In this document: piece by piece, positions 1-12,109 of the stretch
How the letters are laid out: every line of letters begins with the position of its first letter
How positions within the stretch are numbered: the first letter of the stretch is position 1
DNA from: Rhizopus arrhizus
Taxonomy: Eukaryota > Mucoromycota > Mucoromycetes > Mucorales > Rhizopodaceae
NCBI GenBank assembly: GCA_024220505.1
Contig: JAKZZE010000035.1
Span: 310,001-374,000 of the forward strand
Direction: 5' to 3'
DNA: 64,000 nucleotides
Made by a program: the position numbers and the translations under genes
The notes under the pieces: generated by a model
Seen by the model: only the letters and a program-made list of their open reading frames with translations
What the model was told of the DNA's origin: nothing
Database searches by the model: none

Positions 1-1307
1 TTATCAAAAATGCATTGAAGGTCCAAGAAGTTTTTTCTCTTGTAAGCATATGACGATCTTATTTGAGATGGTACAGTTGATACAATATTCTTGTTCATCC
101 TTCCAGTTGTAGGATTGACTACATCGCTTTGTCTCAAGTTGTTCCTTCCTTTGGTTGAAACCACAAATCTGTTAGCCGAAGCAATGTTTCGTTTTTCAAT
201 TAAGTCTAACATGAAAAAAAGAAAAGAGGGATCTCTGGCAAACCTTCTATCTTGGATGAGCAAGCGTCTTTTTACATAGCCTGAAAGGCTTTCCGAATTC
301 ATTGTTGCCCGGGAAACGCCACCTTGATTTTCGGGAATGCCATAAATCCCAGAGCGAGTTTGAAAATCCTCGGTGTTTTGGGGAACCAGTGAATAATGGC
401 CAGTACAAGTAGTAAATATGTAAGGAAAGACTAAAGCCAGAAGGCTAGGATGAGAGTATCTAATCATTTTTCCAACGTTGTCTTTCCCAATTATTAGGTC
501 CTTGAACTCCACGTCAGCTGCCTGAGGGTTTACATCCTCATTAGCAAAAAGAGCATTGTTCAACCAGCCTTTATCAATACTGACATGCTTTTTGTTTTCG
601 GAAACGTGGTAATTTACCAAGGAAAATGTTAGCTCGGGCATGTCGTAGCGAGATAGCAAAGGATGCATTCTTTGTAAAGCTCTATAAGCTTCCTCCACTT
701 TTTGTTTTCTGATCATGACAGGGTCACCTCGAACAAAGAAAAGGCTCAGAGTACCTCCATAGGCCATCTCGGCAAACTCATAGTTGTGCGTCGTGTACAT
801 AGGACCTTTGAGTTCAAAATGCCCAATTCTTCCGTGAGACAATGTCGACTTTCTTGTTATCTGAGACATAAGCTTTATGGGAGACAGAACCAACCTTTCT
901 CTGTAGTTCAAGTCCTTAGTTTCAGGTATAAGGTCACCTATTTATGAAATTTACATTTAGCAATGCATAATATGATGGTCGCAAATATAGGTTTTAGTAC
1001 CTGGATAAACCATGGATAAATTGGAAAATCCACTTTCTGCAGTAACGAGATGAGCTTTACAAACCATTTTCATAGTTTCATCGTCAGCTTTACATATAGG
1101 CTGCAATTTCCACTCGGTACAAGGCAAACCAGCAACATTACTAATGCTTCTAAAAAATTGATCTTCAGGATAAAGCACCTTAAGACAAACACAACAAAAG
1201 CCATCAGGTTTTTGCATAACAAAGTCTTTAAAAGCAAGGACTTGCTTTTTCTGAGCCCGGGTAAAAGAAGAAAGGTTATTATCAGTTAAGCGAAAAGCGA
1301 AGAACAT
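1..1307 (-). CDS. Helitron Rep/helicase, N-terminal part, runs off left edge
   Basis: Two exons are visible: 1307-1001 (ATG at 1307) and 937 to the edge, joined across a 63-nt GT-AG intron (donor GTAC, acceptor ATAG) that keeps the frame through the peptide MVYPGDLIPE. Exon 1 has a cysteine cluster (CCVCLKVLY) and exon 2 reads RLVLSPIKLMSQI, the pattern of the DUF6570-type region that precedes Helitron proteins. Further on, LLALVFPYIFTTCTGHYS and RRFARDPSFLFFMLDLIE match the Helitron-helicase-like N-terminal domain. About 415 codons are present without a stop; the Rep HUH motif and the SF1 helicase would lie beyond the edge. In the family, the protein nicks and unwinds DNA for rolling-circle transposition. 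Identification is by motif recall, with good but not complete certainty. Confidence 0.75.
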
Positions 1308-1572
1308 TGAAAAAAAAAATTATAAAAATAAATTTGAACCTTCCAAAAACTAAAATTGAAGCTCTTTTATATTCATAAAATAATTTACTTAAAGGATCAT
1401 GTTATTGTTTTGCTTGATTAATACTATGAGCCACATGGTAATAACATTATTTGTTTTTTTAATCGAAGTCTCGTTCATTACTTATTAAAGTAAAATATAT
1501 AAATAACATTCAAAACTTAAACAATCATTGTACCACCCTTTATTTGTGAAAAAAAAAAAAAAAAAAAAAAAA

Positions 1573-2481
1573 CTAATCGTCCATTGTTGAAGAATGAGGG
1601 CTGCCCGTATCATTATTGTCACCATGTGAATCATTTTGAAATACAGCCGAATCAAAAGAGGACGAATCGTTAATGAGAGCATTGTATCTAAAAGATGGAT
1701 GATCCCATAAACGGTCCATTTTATTTACAGCAGTGTTGAAGCTGTAAATAGTTTTCATAACCCGAGGTACTGGTCTGTTTGTGTTTGGATCATTTTGAGG
1801 TCGAGTGATTCGTTCTTCTACAAAAACAGGATTTAGCCCTGAATCAATCAACTGTCTTCCAACTATCAAAATATCCAAAACAGTCAGTAAAAATATGCAG
1901 TTGTATAAAAGATATTGCATAACAGTTTAAGTACCTAAATCTTCATACATATCACTTAGATGAAGCGCAAAAGCCTCCACGTTTAAGCCCCTATTAAATA
2001 CTATATCGCTATCATGTATGTTCTCCCATACATACTTGTAGACAATAAATTTCATCTTTAAAAAATTAAGGGTTTTTGGGAAATCTCGAGATCTGATTTT
2101 TTTGGCTTGAGTAGTGATAACCAATCCATCATCGTCAACTTGAAGAATTGGACGTACATCAGTTACACTTAATCTTATGTTGGCAAAAGCTTTAGTGCTG
2201 TCATCGAAAGTATATGCTGAAACATTTAACGAGCCTACAATAGAAAACTGATTAGCCATGCAAATTGATGTACAAGACAAAGGTTTTTTACCAGCAAAGC
2301 TGTGGCGAGTGCCTGTGTCAGCAAATCTTATAAAGTAATACATCAGGGCAGGATGGGAAGTATAGAGTTTTACTCTTGAGCCAGAATCAATGCACTTAGA
2401 TTCAAGAGATACGGATCTGGAATTGATGCGGAACAGAGGTGAACTAGTAATAATCGCATCGGTTACTTCACCCAGAATCAT
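1573..2481 (-). CDS. Two-exon hypothetical protein upstream of the Helitron gene
   Basis: Exon 1 is 2481-1935 and exon 2 is 1862-1573, joined by a 72-nt GT-AG intron (donor GTACTT, acceptor TTGATAG); the spliced product is 278 residues, starting MILGEVTDAII and ending SSTMDD. I recognise no domain. The N-terminal half is rich in beta-prone segments (IRLSVTDVRPILQVDDDGL) and the C-terminal tail is acidic and Ser/Asp/Asn-rich. It lies 265 bp upstream of the Helitron Rep gene on the same strand, so it may be an accessory gene of the same element; an ssDNA-binding role would be the obvious guess but nothing in the sequence proves it. A run of about 24 A on the plus strand directly follows the stop codon. 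Confidence 0.55.
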
Positions 2482-4088
2482 TTTTTTTTCAATACTAAAT
2501 ACAAAATAGCGCCAAAGTCAATATTTCTTGCTATATTTATACTAATAACAACAAAAAGTTTATGTTTCAAGCCGCGTCGTTGATCAAGTATTTGTGATCA
2601 GTGATTAAGAGTCGATTTCGATAAGGATTGAAAAAGGAATTGGAGAACGGGGATGTTTGAACACCCAAATAAACAATATCTTTTATATATCAATTTGCTG
2701 TTTTTTATTATGATTACTTTTATGTTTTAAAATGGCTTCTGATCAAATAAATCAGTAAAGCTTTTTTTAACCATGATGAGAAAAGTTTCTGATATTGTTT
2801 TCTAGCGGTATAAGTTTGACTAGTTAGAACACAATACAATCCTATCCTTAACAGTTTGAACGAAAAAGGGAAAAATAAGCCTTTGTTTATGGCTGTGTTT
2901 ATGGCTGTGTTGGGTTTTACAAACTTAGTCTAGTTGTTACATAAAGACCAGCTTAAAACGATATGCATGTAACAAAGAACATCTAAAAGAAAAAACCAGT
3001 TTTTATACACAACAACAATACAAATTTTTCTGGTTACATTTAAGCTACTATTTAGGCAGAAATAGAGGTCTGTGATCCAGTTTATAAGTAATGATTTTTA
3101 AATACAAAAGAAATGTGCAAGATAATGTCAATAATTTTTTAGATAAACAACAACAAAAGCCTCAAATTAATACTATTAATTGACTTATGGAATGCAAAAA
3201 CTATCAAACTCATTGTTTTATATCAGAAAGCAATCAGTCTGACAAAAACTCGAGCAGCCGTAGCGAAAAATAATATTTCAATTTTCAATCATTTCACCTA
3301 TTTTCCTTTTGAGTGTATCACTTATAAAATAGGTCCTTCGGTGTTTGGCTATAGGTGAATTCAAAGTAATTGATAGGGATGGGATGAACAAACATGGTTG
3401 ATTATGATGTATTTACGTTTATTGATTCCCAATTTATTTCAATAATTCACGGTTAAGAAAAGGAAAGATGACATAGTAGCACTATAAAGGTACCACCATA
3501 TTTAGGTTCAAAGCCTCTCTCCCCACCACCCTTCGAAAACAAAAATCTTGATATTAACAGGTCTGCCCTACATATTTTTTGATTGAATTCTTTTTAGCAT
3601 TGAATATGAAATGAAAAAGTATCTATTTATGTAAGAAAACCCATTTTTTCTTAGCATATTATAAAATTACAAACCTCTTAGTCAGTCAGCTTTGTAAATA
3701 GCAAAAAAAAGGTTTCGCCACTTTTGTCATTGTCCTAACACAAATTCTCGTATAAAATATATTAGTTAGAAATATTAAATATCACACTTAATTAATTATA
3801 TCAGCCTTTTTGTGGTACTGTTTCAAGAGTAAAGCTCTCAAACTACCTCATAGATTGTAGTACATTTGCGCCACAAAAAAAAATGTTTATTTATATTGAT
3901 CAGTTTACGCAAATAAAAAAATGCTTACGTTCTTACTAAGAGAGTAGGATAAGAAAAAATATAGTCCATCATAAGCTTGTTCATTCAACATATATTATTT
4001 CTTTTTTTTTAGCGCATTTAGAATATAAATCCTATATTGAAAAAGTTAAAGACACCATTACAATTAACATTTAAAGAAACACAAAAAA
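2482..4088. other. AT-rich spacer between divergent genes
   Basis: No open frame with coding character and no repeat shared with the rest of the window was seen. It separates the minus-strand Helitron-side genes from the plus-strand gene at 4089 and must hold both promoters if the genes are real. Confidence 0.4.
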
Positions 4089-7000
4089 ATGCAATCTGTT
4101 ATAACTTCTACATTTGTCGGTGTATTTTTCCCTCATTCAATTGAGTTTGATCGAAATAATGATAAAGGATATTTCTTACTTTACGAACCTTATAAGGCGT
4201 AGGTTAAATGAAAGTTGTTTATGGGATAAATTAATTCAGATTGAATCAATAAATCTCGGTTGTTTCCAAGAAGCTCACAAAAGATTTCTTTATAGCAACT
4301 ATAGTGTAAAAGTCATTGCTAATGTGAATTTAGTTCAAGAGATGATTTGTGGATATGATAGCGAATGGGATATCTCTAGAACAAGTGAAAGAAAAGATCC
4401 CTTAATACTATTTGCAACAGGCGTAATGAAGCAGCAGCCAACCGTAAGAGCGTTTTTGGGTAGGGTTGTGGAAGAAAAATTCCATATGCAGGCACTTGCT
4501 TTGACAATCATACCAGGTATCTCACTTGTTCCAGAAAGATTAAAAGATTTGGTCCATCCTCAAGTTGCCCCTCTTCAACTAAATGAGGGTGTTAAAGAGG
4601 GATATTTTTATGTAAACCTATCGATGAATCAAGAATTCTCAAATGGACCTGAATTTTACGAAAACACCACAAATAGGGAAGAGCTTGGTAAGATCAAATT
4701 TATTTATTGAAAAAAGTGCTATATCCGCATTTTTAAATATATTACTACTATCTACTAGATGATTATGAAAGAGAAATTTTAGAAGGCCGAAGAAGAAATC
4801 AGGAAGCTCGTGGTAACGATGTCGAAATTCCAAATTTCGCTGGCAACAACGAAGAACGACAATATAATCAGTATTTTACTGATGAAGATGAGCCCTATGT
4901 GCCTCCAGAAAACCTATTGTATGTTAGGCGTATGTCTGATTCAAGTGAAAACTCGCAAAGAAATGATAGACATTCAAGTGAAAACTCGCATATAAATGAA
5001 AGACATACCCATCAGAGAAACAATTTTCCTGAAGACATTTTGAGAAGCAACCATGAGGATCTGAGTCAGTTAGAAGATCAATGGGGAGCAAAACAGACAA
5101 GAGATAGTGAAGTTTTTACTCATAATAATTTATCAGAGTTTGATGGTATGTTTCTAAAAAGCCTTTACAATATGCATAAATAGCCAAACCAGACAATAAA
5201 ATCTCCAAACATGAATTGATTATTTTGTTATCTCTTTAGAAGCTAGTAGAAGTGGATCAGAAGATACTATTAAAGAATCAAAGGGGCAGGGAATGACCAT
5301 CCCATCATCCAAAAGGGCATCAAATCCTTCAAATAGTACAAATTCGGAACAAACTAGACATAACTCAAGCAATTACAATGGTAAGAAACATAATTGCGAG
5401 CGCATTCAAAGCAAATTTTTCGTATATCTCACAACAAAAAAAAAGATTTTCTTCAGAAAATAGTACGAAATGGTCAAAACAGCCGCTTCAATGAAGACGA
5501 TCCTATGGAAGAAGGCAGTAGAAGTACAGTGTTGTCTGTTCAAGGCAATAGAAGTCATTCATTTACATCTGATGCGTCTCTTGCTGACTCGGAAGCATCG
5601 TTGACAAAAGATTTTGGAAACTTGTTTAACTTTTCATTTGCAAACAATTTTAATCGTGAGTGTTTACTTTTAAATGAACCCTTGCTTCTTTATGTAGTTT
5701 TAAGCTATTGTCGTATATTCATAGATGAAAGAACTTTTGAAAAAGTGAGCCAGCCCAAACGCAATGAGAGTGGACCTCTTTTGAAACGTAAGAGAAATGC
5801 TTTGAAGGTACATACAGTAGCGGACAAAACTGGTGCACAAAAATTAAAATCAACATTGTATCTCCGCCATATGTCTGCGACTTTTGTGGCATATACCATC
5901 TGAAAGACAGTCCAAAATATACATTATGTTATGTAAACCGGAACTGTGCCGGACATCCCCCAGGCATAAGGTCATTTTTAGTGATTTTTCGCATATTTCA
6001 ATTTTCGCCAAAAATGTAGTGCTTGTCTAGCCTTCTTTCAATTTTCCCCATATCTCTCCCGTTTGCTTTCAGATTTCACAGCATATTAGTGAATTTTAGT
6101 AGCTCTTAAGAAATAGATAAAACTGTACTTATTTTGTATTTCCCATTGAGTCCCCCCTTTTGTTTTTACCCTATTCACTATAACAAAGTACTAGCCTTAT
6201 ATGTTTAAGAAAATAAGCAACTGTAAAAACGAAACTCTGAGATCTCGAACACGCCTAGTTCGTACGACAGCAGATATTTCTAGAGTAACAAGGATCTCTA
6301 AATGGACAATCAACAGGAGAAAGAGGGAAGAAAGAAACTTAATGTCTTGTGATCATGAAGGTCTCCCGCTTTTAGTCTGAAAAGTTACTAGCTCAATCAC
6401 CAACCTAAAGCTTGGACAAGGTCCGTTACACACAGTTTCTGATGCTCAGCACATTTTGAGGACCTTAAGTTACAGTATTAGCAAATTGTCAGTCTGAAGG
6501 CACTGTAGGAAGCTAGATTTTGAGTCTGGAAGTAAGGAATCGAAGAATTTCATCAGCTGTATTAGCCGGAAAAAGCGATGAATGTGGTATCACGACAAGC
6601 CATTGTATACAATAGAGGGCTGGAAGTCTGCTATCTTTAGCAATGAAACAAATATGAACATTATGGATGCAGATAGCATACACTAATATTGAAAGCAAGT
6701 CGAGCAACCTGAGCGATTTTTTCACGATGATCAAACAATGAAGCATGCTGGCTGCTCTGTTATGTTTTAAGGCTGTATTAGATATTGAGGACCGGAATAT
6801 GTGTGTCAAGTATATGATGGTATAATGAACTCATAAATATACACATATATTTCGCTTACTTCATACCACAAAAGCCTAGTGTATAGTGGTCTAAAACGTC
6901 GTAATCTCTCGTTTCAGTATGACAATGACACAAGGCACAAGTCGACGCATGTCACAAACTCAATATTTGATAACAGCGCTTCTGTGCTACAAGTTTAGCC

Positions 7001-7547
7001 GCCACTAATCCCGGCCTAAGTCCGCTTAAGCATGCCAGGTGGCAATTGATGGCAAAGGTATGATGATACGACACTAGATCAAAAAGGGTCGATGATCTTT
7101 GGAAAAGAGTAGTTAAAGAGCCGGGTTCTTTTATTGAAAATGATATACACGCATATTATTAGCATATGCAAAGAAGAACATCCGATGATATCAAGAGATG
7201 AGATGATTATATAAAGTCTAAGGTTTTAGCCACTTTTGCGGTTTTTAGAAAATATAAGATTTTATAAATTCAAAGCACGCTTATCGCTCAGTTTTAACAA
7301 TGTCATGCTTAGAACATACATAGATTACAATGACTAGTATATCCTCCTTCTAGTACAGTTTCATGGCTATTGCAATTACCATGAGCAGGTAATGGTAGTT
7401 AAAAGCTGAAAAAAAGTTTTGTGCACCAGTTTTGTCCGCTACTGTATATGATTTCCACTTTTTTTTTTTTTTTTTGCTTTTCAATAAAAATGGACATCTC
7501 AGTATAACAACTTTAAAAATACGAAAAAAAGCTTAAAAAATACCTAA
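4089..7547 (+). CDS. Seven-exon gene of unknown function, Tc1 copy in last intron
   Basis: Proposed exons: 4089-4196, 4240-4687, 4759-5145, 5240-5380, 5446-5655, 5725-5807 and 7503-7547, giving 473 residues. The start is the ATG at 4089 (MQSVITSTFVGVFF); the longer open frame from 4114 begins with TTG. The first intron needs a GC-AG pair (AAG|GCGTAG, 43 nt); the third-last acceptor is also weak (AAAAAAG|ATTTT), so these two junctions are uncertain. Other introns are clean GT-AG of about 70-95 nt. The protein starts with a compact region (YFLLYEPYK, LILFATGVMKQQPTVRAF) and continues in a long polar, Ser/Asn/Glu-rich, probably disordered part ending in a basic stretch (LLKRKRNALK). No domain recognised. 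The last intron is interrupted by element A1; removing it leaves a 63-nt intron with a long T tract before the acceptor. Its position opposite the Helitron gene allows, but does not show, that it is Helitron cargo. Confidence 0.5.
5815..7444 (+). mobile_element. Tc1/mariner element A, copy 1 (non-autonomous)
   Basis: The ends are CAGTAGCGGACAAAACTGG and its inverse, flanked by TA on both sides (5813-5814 and 7445-7446). The 1630-bp interior carries a ruined Tc1 transposase: around 6740-6830 the plus strand still reads like KHAGCSVMF then stop then GCIRY, matching the KHGGGSVMVWGC block of the family, and 6918-7030 echoes the QDNDPKH and PPxxPDLNP blocks with several stops. Copies A2 (19758-21388) and A3 (46140-47769) are almost the same sequence. 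No usable transposase remains, so movement must have depended on another element. Confidence 0.9.
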
Positions 7548-8195
7548 TGGTAAAGGAAAATCAAGAGAGCTCCACTAAAAGAGACGTATTGTCCAATTTC
7601 TTGAAATTTTGAGGATACTGAAGAAATAAACGCTTTATCATTGTCCTTAGTTACGAAATAAGGAATTGCAGTCGTAATATAAATATTGAAATAACGAGGT
7701 AAGTGGGAAAAGAGCGTATTTATATTTAAGAATTAGTACAGGCAGACCTGACTTGACAAAAGTAAGATATTATTACATTTATGTACTTTCTTAGATTCAT
7801 ATGACAGGTAAGCAACACCGACCTATTAGTAAGCAGGATATTGGCCAATAGCGATTTTTTTTACTATTTTTTGGCTGTGATTACTTTATATGGAGTCAAA
7901 GTCCAAATCTGGTAATCACTTTTGTAAAATACGTTAAAAAAATATGCGAAGGAAACATAGCTATTTTTCTATGTAGTTATAATATTTGACATATTTTTTA
8001 TACTGATATCCAACGACACGTATTTTGAACTGTAAGAATGCCATGATAAAAAAATATGTAAAAAATACCTCTGAAATTTGAATAAAAATATTATTTTTTC
8101 GAGAATTTTTACGAATATGGTAGGTGATTGTTACTAAAAAATCTAAAAAAGGCGATTTTTTTGGCTTGTTTTGAAAAATAACTAACAATATGTAA
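7548..8195. other. AT-rich spacer
   Basis: No gene, tRNA or shared repeat recognised. The reading frame at 7961-8206 on the minus strand is low-complexity and looks accidental. Confidence 0.4.
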
Positions 8196-10546
8196 AAAAC
8201 ATACAAGTTCAGTACTCATAATGAAAAAATTCTTATTTTGATTAGCATATTGGATATAAGGCTATAAATCCCTTTAACAATAACGTAACACTGTAGAGAT
8301 AATGGAAGGTGTCAAATAACATATCATTTTGCAGTGCAACTTGTTAACAGATACAAAACCTGAAGCTTTGTTTAAAAACTCTTAAAACGATTTTTTTTAT
8401 TACAGCTACAAAACGTATAAAAATAGTTTCTTGTAAAAGGTTTTAAGCATAGAAACATATGCATAGAATTTATTTGGATTATAGTCGAAGAGTGATTTAC
8501 GTGAATACAGCAATACATAAGAGAAGATTAGATATATATTTTGGATGGAGTTTTGATGGTAATTAAAAAAAAAAAGGAACATGGAAAAAGAAGTTATTAA
8601 ATCATAGACATAGGCATAAAAGCATAAAAAAATAAAAAAAAAGAAGGCTACATATATGAAATGAAGAAAAAGGCATTAAAGATCGGAAAGCATACCATTA
8701 TGCCTACCACCCGTTCTGCCACTCGTCCTACTTCTCGTCGTCAAAATAAAAAGAGAAGAATAGAATTGTTTGTTTTTCCTTTTATTGTTTTATCTTTGTT
8801 AAATAAATTCTACTATTGTTTGTTAAATGTCGTTTAGAATTGTCTTGTCATGACTAGATCTCCATGATGGTAATGTTGGTACTTTTTTATATAGCTTAGT
8901 TATTATTCTTCAATGCCATTGGTCCTATGACGTTAATTGTATGAAATAAACTTGCATGGATTTTAAAGCATTATTTTATTTTTTTATTTTTTTTATGGCT
9001 CTTTTCTTTTTTTTTTTCGTATATTCATTATTACTCTACTTTGTTAACAGTTTTTGATACTTTTACTTATTGCTGATATGCACCATGTTTTGAAAACAAA
9101 ATAGCTAAAACTAAATCAGCTCAAAAAGTTTACGCATTACAAACGAAAAAAAAGTTATGTTGCATGGGTATAAAGTTGTTGAATGTTGTATTCCTTTTAA
9201 CCATTTCTTTTTATCTTTGCTTATAGTAAGCTCTAGTATTCTTTTACTTCAAATATTGCGAGAGCTTTAGTCAAACAAGATGTTTTTAACGAATGGTTCA
9301 CTAATTAAAAGAAAACTTATTTATAGCTACATTACAACATGCAACAACCCTTGCTCTTCTTTATATCATTATTTGTATTCCTTTCCGCTACTTACCTTGA
9401 CACCTTACTGACTCTATCTGTAGTGTGCAACCTAGCTGTATAATGAATACTCTATCATGCTGTAGACCGGTTTGTCGCAACTATTCATCCTCTGCTTTTG
9501 TATACTATGCTTGGTGTGTTGTTTCATATTGTGTATGCTGTTGATATTAGGTAAAGTTATACTCTATGCTGCTTCAGATAGATTGAACCTTAACCAACAA
9601 CATATTGTATAGATAGTATGTTTAAACAAGACAAAAGGTATAATTTGTTTGCTTGTTATTTTTTCTTAACTGATGTTTTTATTTATTAGATTTTAATACT
9701 TTGTTTTATTTTGCAATGTGGATTTTGTATGAAGCGACTGTGATGATATTAACGATAACAGCAATGATGATAGAGTATTATGAAACCCAATAAAGCATAG
9801 GCGCACGGACTTGAGGAAAAGTAACAATGGTTGTATAAGACAATTATCCATCACATGATAAAAAAAAAAAGAAAAACAATTTTGGTAAATAGAAATAAAA
9901 TTGCATGTGTTTAAATATTAATCATCCTGTTGAATGTAGATTACAATGTAGATTGTTGAAAGTGATTAAATCTGCTAAATGGGTTGCATTGAATATTGTC
10001 GAGGACAGGTAAGTAATGACGTACGATTATATTGGATCTGTTCATTCTGCATTCCTTTTTTTTTTTTATTATTCCTTTTCTTTTATTATTCCTTTTCATT
10101 TGTTATTATTTTTTTTGTTATTACTTTTTTTTTTATTCAAATGTATATTAAATGAATAATATAATAAAATAAATAAAGCATCGTATTATTAAATCATTTA
10201 AATTTGTCCATTTATACTGCCCTATACAATAATAAACCTACCCATTTTACTGGACATAATTGATTAAACGTAGCCATACTCTGCTTATATACAGAATAGC
10301 TAATGTCTGCCTCGTCCAATTAAATTGTTATATTCTACACCAATTTTACTCCATTTTACTCCAACTTTGCCTCATCCAATTAAATTGTTATGTGAAAGCG
10401 TATGAGAGTTCATGTAGCATCATGTTTTACTCCAATGTTATTCCAATTTTATTCTAAATTATGCTAAATTCGACATTTTTAGCATCTTTATTTTACTAAT
10501 CCGCGCCTACAATGAGTGTTATGCGGAGGTTTTTTGCGCCGTAGTG
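8196..10546 (-). mobile_element. Element X, copy 1, internally deleted
   Basis: This stretch is the inverted counterpart of X2: 8700-10546 matches 34905 to about 36690 reversed, and 8196-8560 matches about 39690-40073 reversed. The roughly 3 kb between those blocks in X2, including most of its gene, is missing here. The right end is the X terminus: minus-strand CACTACGGCGCAAAAAACCT starting at 10546. A relic of the X gene's last exon survives on the plus strand near 8700 (TRPTSRRQNKKRR). The left end was not found in inverted form, so the copy is truncated or rearranged there. It is inserted in the transposase of a D-family Tc1 element. Confidence 0.7.
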
Positions 10547-11058
10547 GCGATCAGGATCAACTTGCTTTTTCATGAGAATAACTAGGGCTCTAGACACTCC
10601 AGTGGCTCGTACAATATTTGTAGTACCCTTTCCGGCCTTAATTAATGAAATGACGTTATTGCGTGTGTCGTTGCTGAGTTTATAAGGCATTACAAAGAAA
10701 TAGTTGTCAAGTGTAGAAGTAGAGATGTGATGGGGGAAATGAAGAGAAAAGTGTCGCTTTTTTATACATTTTTAGCTTCTCTACGTCATGATGATACGTT
10801 ATGTACGTTATCATTGCATCATGTACGCCAAAATAGGGTTTAAAGTACATTTAATCATACTTACATCATTTTCCATTTAACCCAAAATCAATTTTTCTTG
10901 ATTTAGATCTTTGTGTAACAAGCTAGAATTACATCATTCTTTTCTTCTTATACTATGACGTATGGGCTATCTAATGGTTTTTATTTCGTAGTTCTGACGT
11001 AATTATAACACTGTGCAGGCCATTTTATGGTTTTGTTAGGCAGTTGACAGTAGGACTG
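10547..11058 (-). pseudogene. Right-hand fragment of a D-family Tc1 element, cut by X1
   Basis: The sequence matches the 5' part of element D (45585-46096) almost base for base: MPYKLSNDTRNNVISLIKAG down to QVDPDR at 10690-10547, then the 5' leader and the inverted repeat ending CAGTAGGACTG at 11058, followed by TA. The remaining two thirds of the transposase are absent on the left of X1, so X1 insertion was followed by loss or rearrangement. Confidence 0.85.
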
Positions 11059-11400
11059 TAATAGAGTAAAGTTTGCTTGTGAAGCTTGATTGTAAGGTTA
11101 AGATAGCCTTGTAAGTTGTTGTTTTATATAGAATTTAAGCGGATGCTTGTTAAGTAGTGACCACCAAATCTTATGTGTAAGATCAATACGATGTTTCTTG
11201 ATAAAAGTTAAAGTAGAGTAAAAAGTTGTAGTGAACAGGGACTTTCTTGTTAAAGTTTGTTAATTATTGAGTAAAAATATATGATTTATTTAAACTGACT
11301 GACAATTTCTTCACAAAAAGATGGGATATATATATGAATAATATTTTTTTTTTCTTTTTTAGCTTTTCTTATTTTTTTAGCATTTCTTATTTTTGCGACT
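11059..11400 (-). repeat. Solo-LTR-like repeat S1 (right limit approximate)
   Basis: It carries the shared U5-like block GTGACCACCA on the plus strand at about 11162, followed by a variant of the GATC...GATC hairpin. In the minus direction it ends CTCTATTACA at the junction with the D-family fragment, whose TA target lies inside that terminal motif. The far end could not be fixed. Confidence 0.5.
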
Positions 11401-11549
11401 ATGATTATTTCTTTGACAATGGTTGTTAAAATAACTTAAATTATTTTAACAATCCATGTCGGAGTTGGTTTGCGTTTCATCCAAAAAGCGATCATTCTCA
11501 CAACAAAGCGCAATCATCATAACTTGCTTCGTCACAATGGTCACAATGT

Positions 11550-12100
11550 TGTAATTTTTTGTTGCTTCAATGGCTTGTAAGAGTTAACGGTTTTGAAATA
11601 AAGTAAAGTTGATGAAAATGGATAAAAAAAAATAAGAGTTGGGTAGAGTATTGATATTAGGTTCGCTTATAAGTGACCACCAGATCTTGTTAAGTAGATC
11701 AAACTTGTTTGTAATAAAGTAACTTGATAAGAGTTTTAAGAATGTTTACAATGAAGATAATTGACTTCAAGGGACTTGTCTTGCTTGTGTTTTAAGAGTG
11801 TTATACCAAAAGATTCAGGGATAAAGATACTTGATTTATTGGATAAAATATATTTAAGTAAAGAGAAGTTAAAATATATAAGTCAAGAGAAGTAAGTCAA
11901 GATAAGTGAAGTAAAATAAAAAGTAAAAACTTGTCTATTTTATAGACAAAGAAAAATAAAGTTTCATTTCGATATAAGGTTTGATTTCGATATAAGGTTT
12001 GATTTTGATATAAAGTTTGATTTTTGAAATAAAGTTCAAAAAGGAATAAGGTTCAAAATTAAAAAATCACAAACCGCAGCCATTGCTGGTGTTAATGTTG
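11550..12100 (-). repeat. Solo-LTR-like repeat S2
   Basis: Read on the minus strand it has CTATAAAATAG near 11945, a CAATAAATCAAG block near 11845, a conserved AAGTCCCTTGAAG...CTTCATTGTAAAC block near 11760, the GATCTGGTGGTCACT block near 11675, and the 3' end AAAATTACA at 11550. The same order of motifs recurs in the repeat at 43853-44400, which is nearly identical over most of its length. The 5' limit is approximate. Confidence 0.6.
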
Positions 12101-12109
12101 TTGTTATTT

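Noticed and set aside
6513..6809. 98-codon minus-strand frame, repeated at 20456-20752 and partly at 46838-47071
   Set aside because: It is antisense to the decayed transposase of element A and is conserved only because the copies are recent; no coding pattern.
7961..8206. 81-codon minus-strand frame
   Set aside because: Low-complexity, Phe/Ile/Lys-rich product of AT-rich DNA without homologous features.
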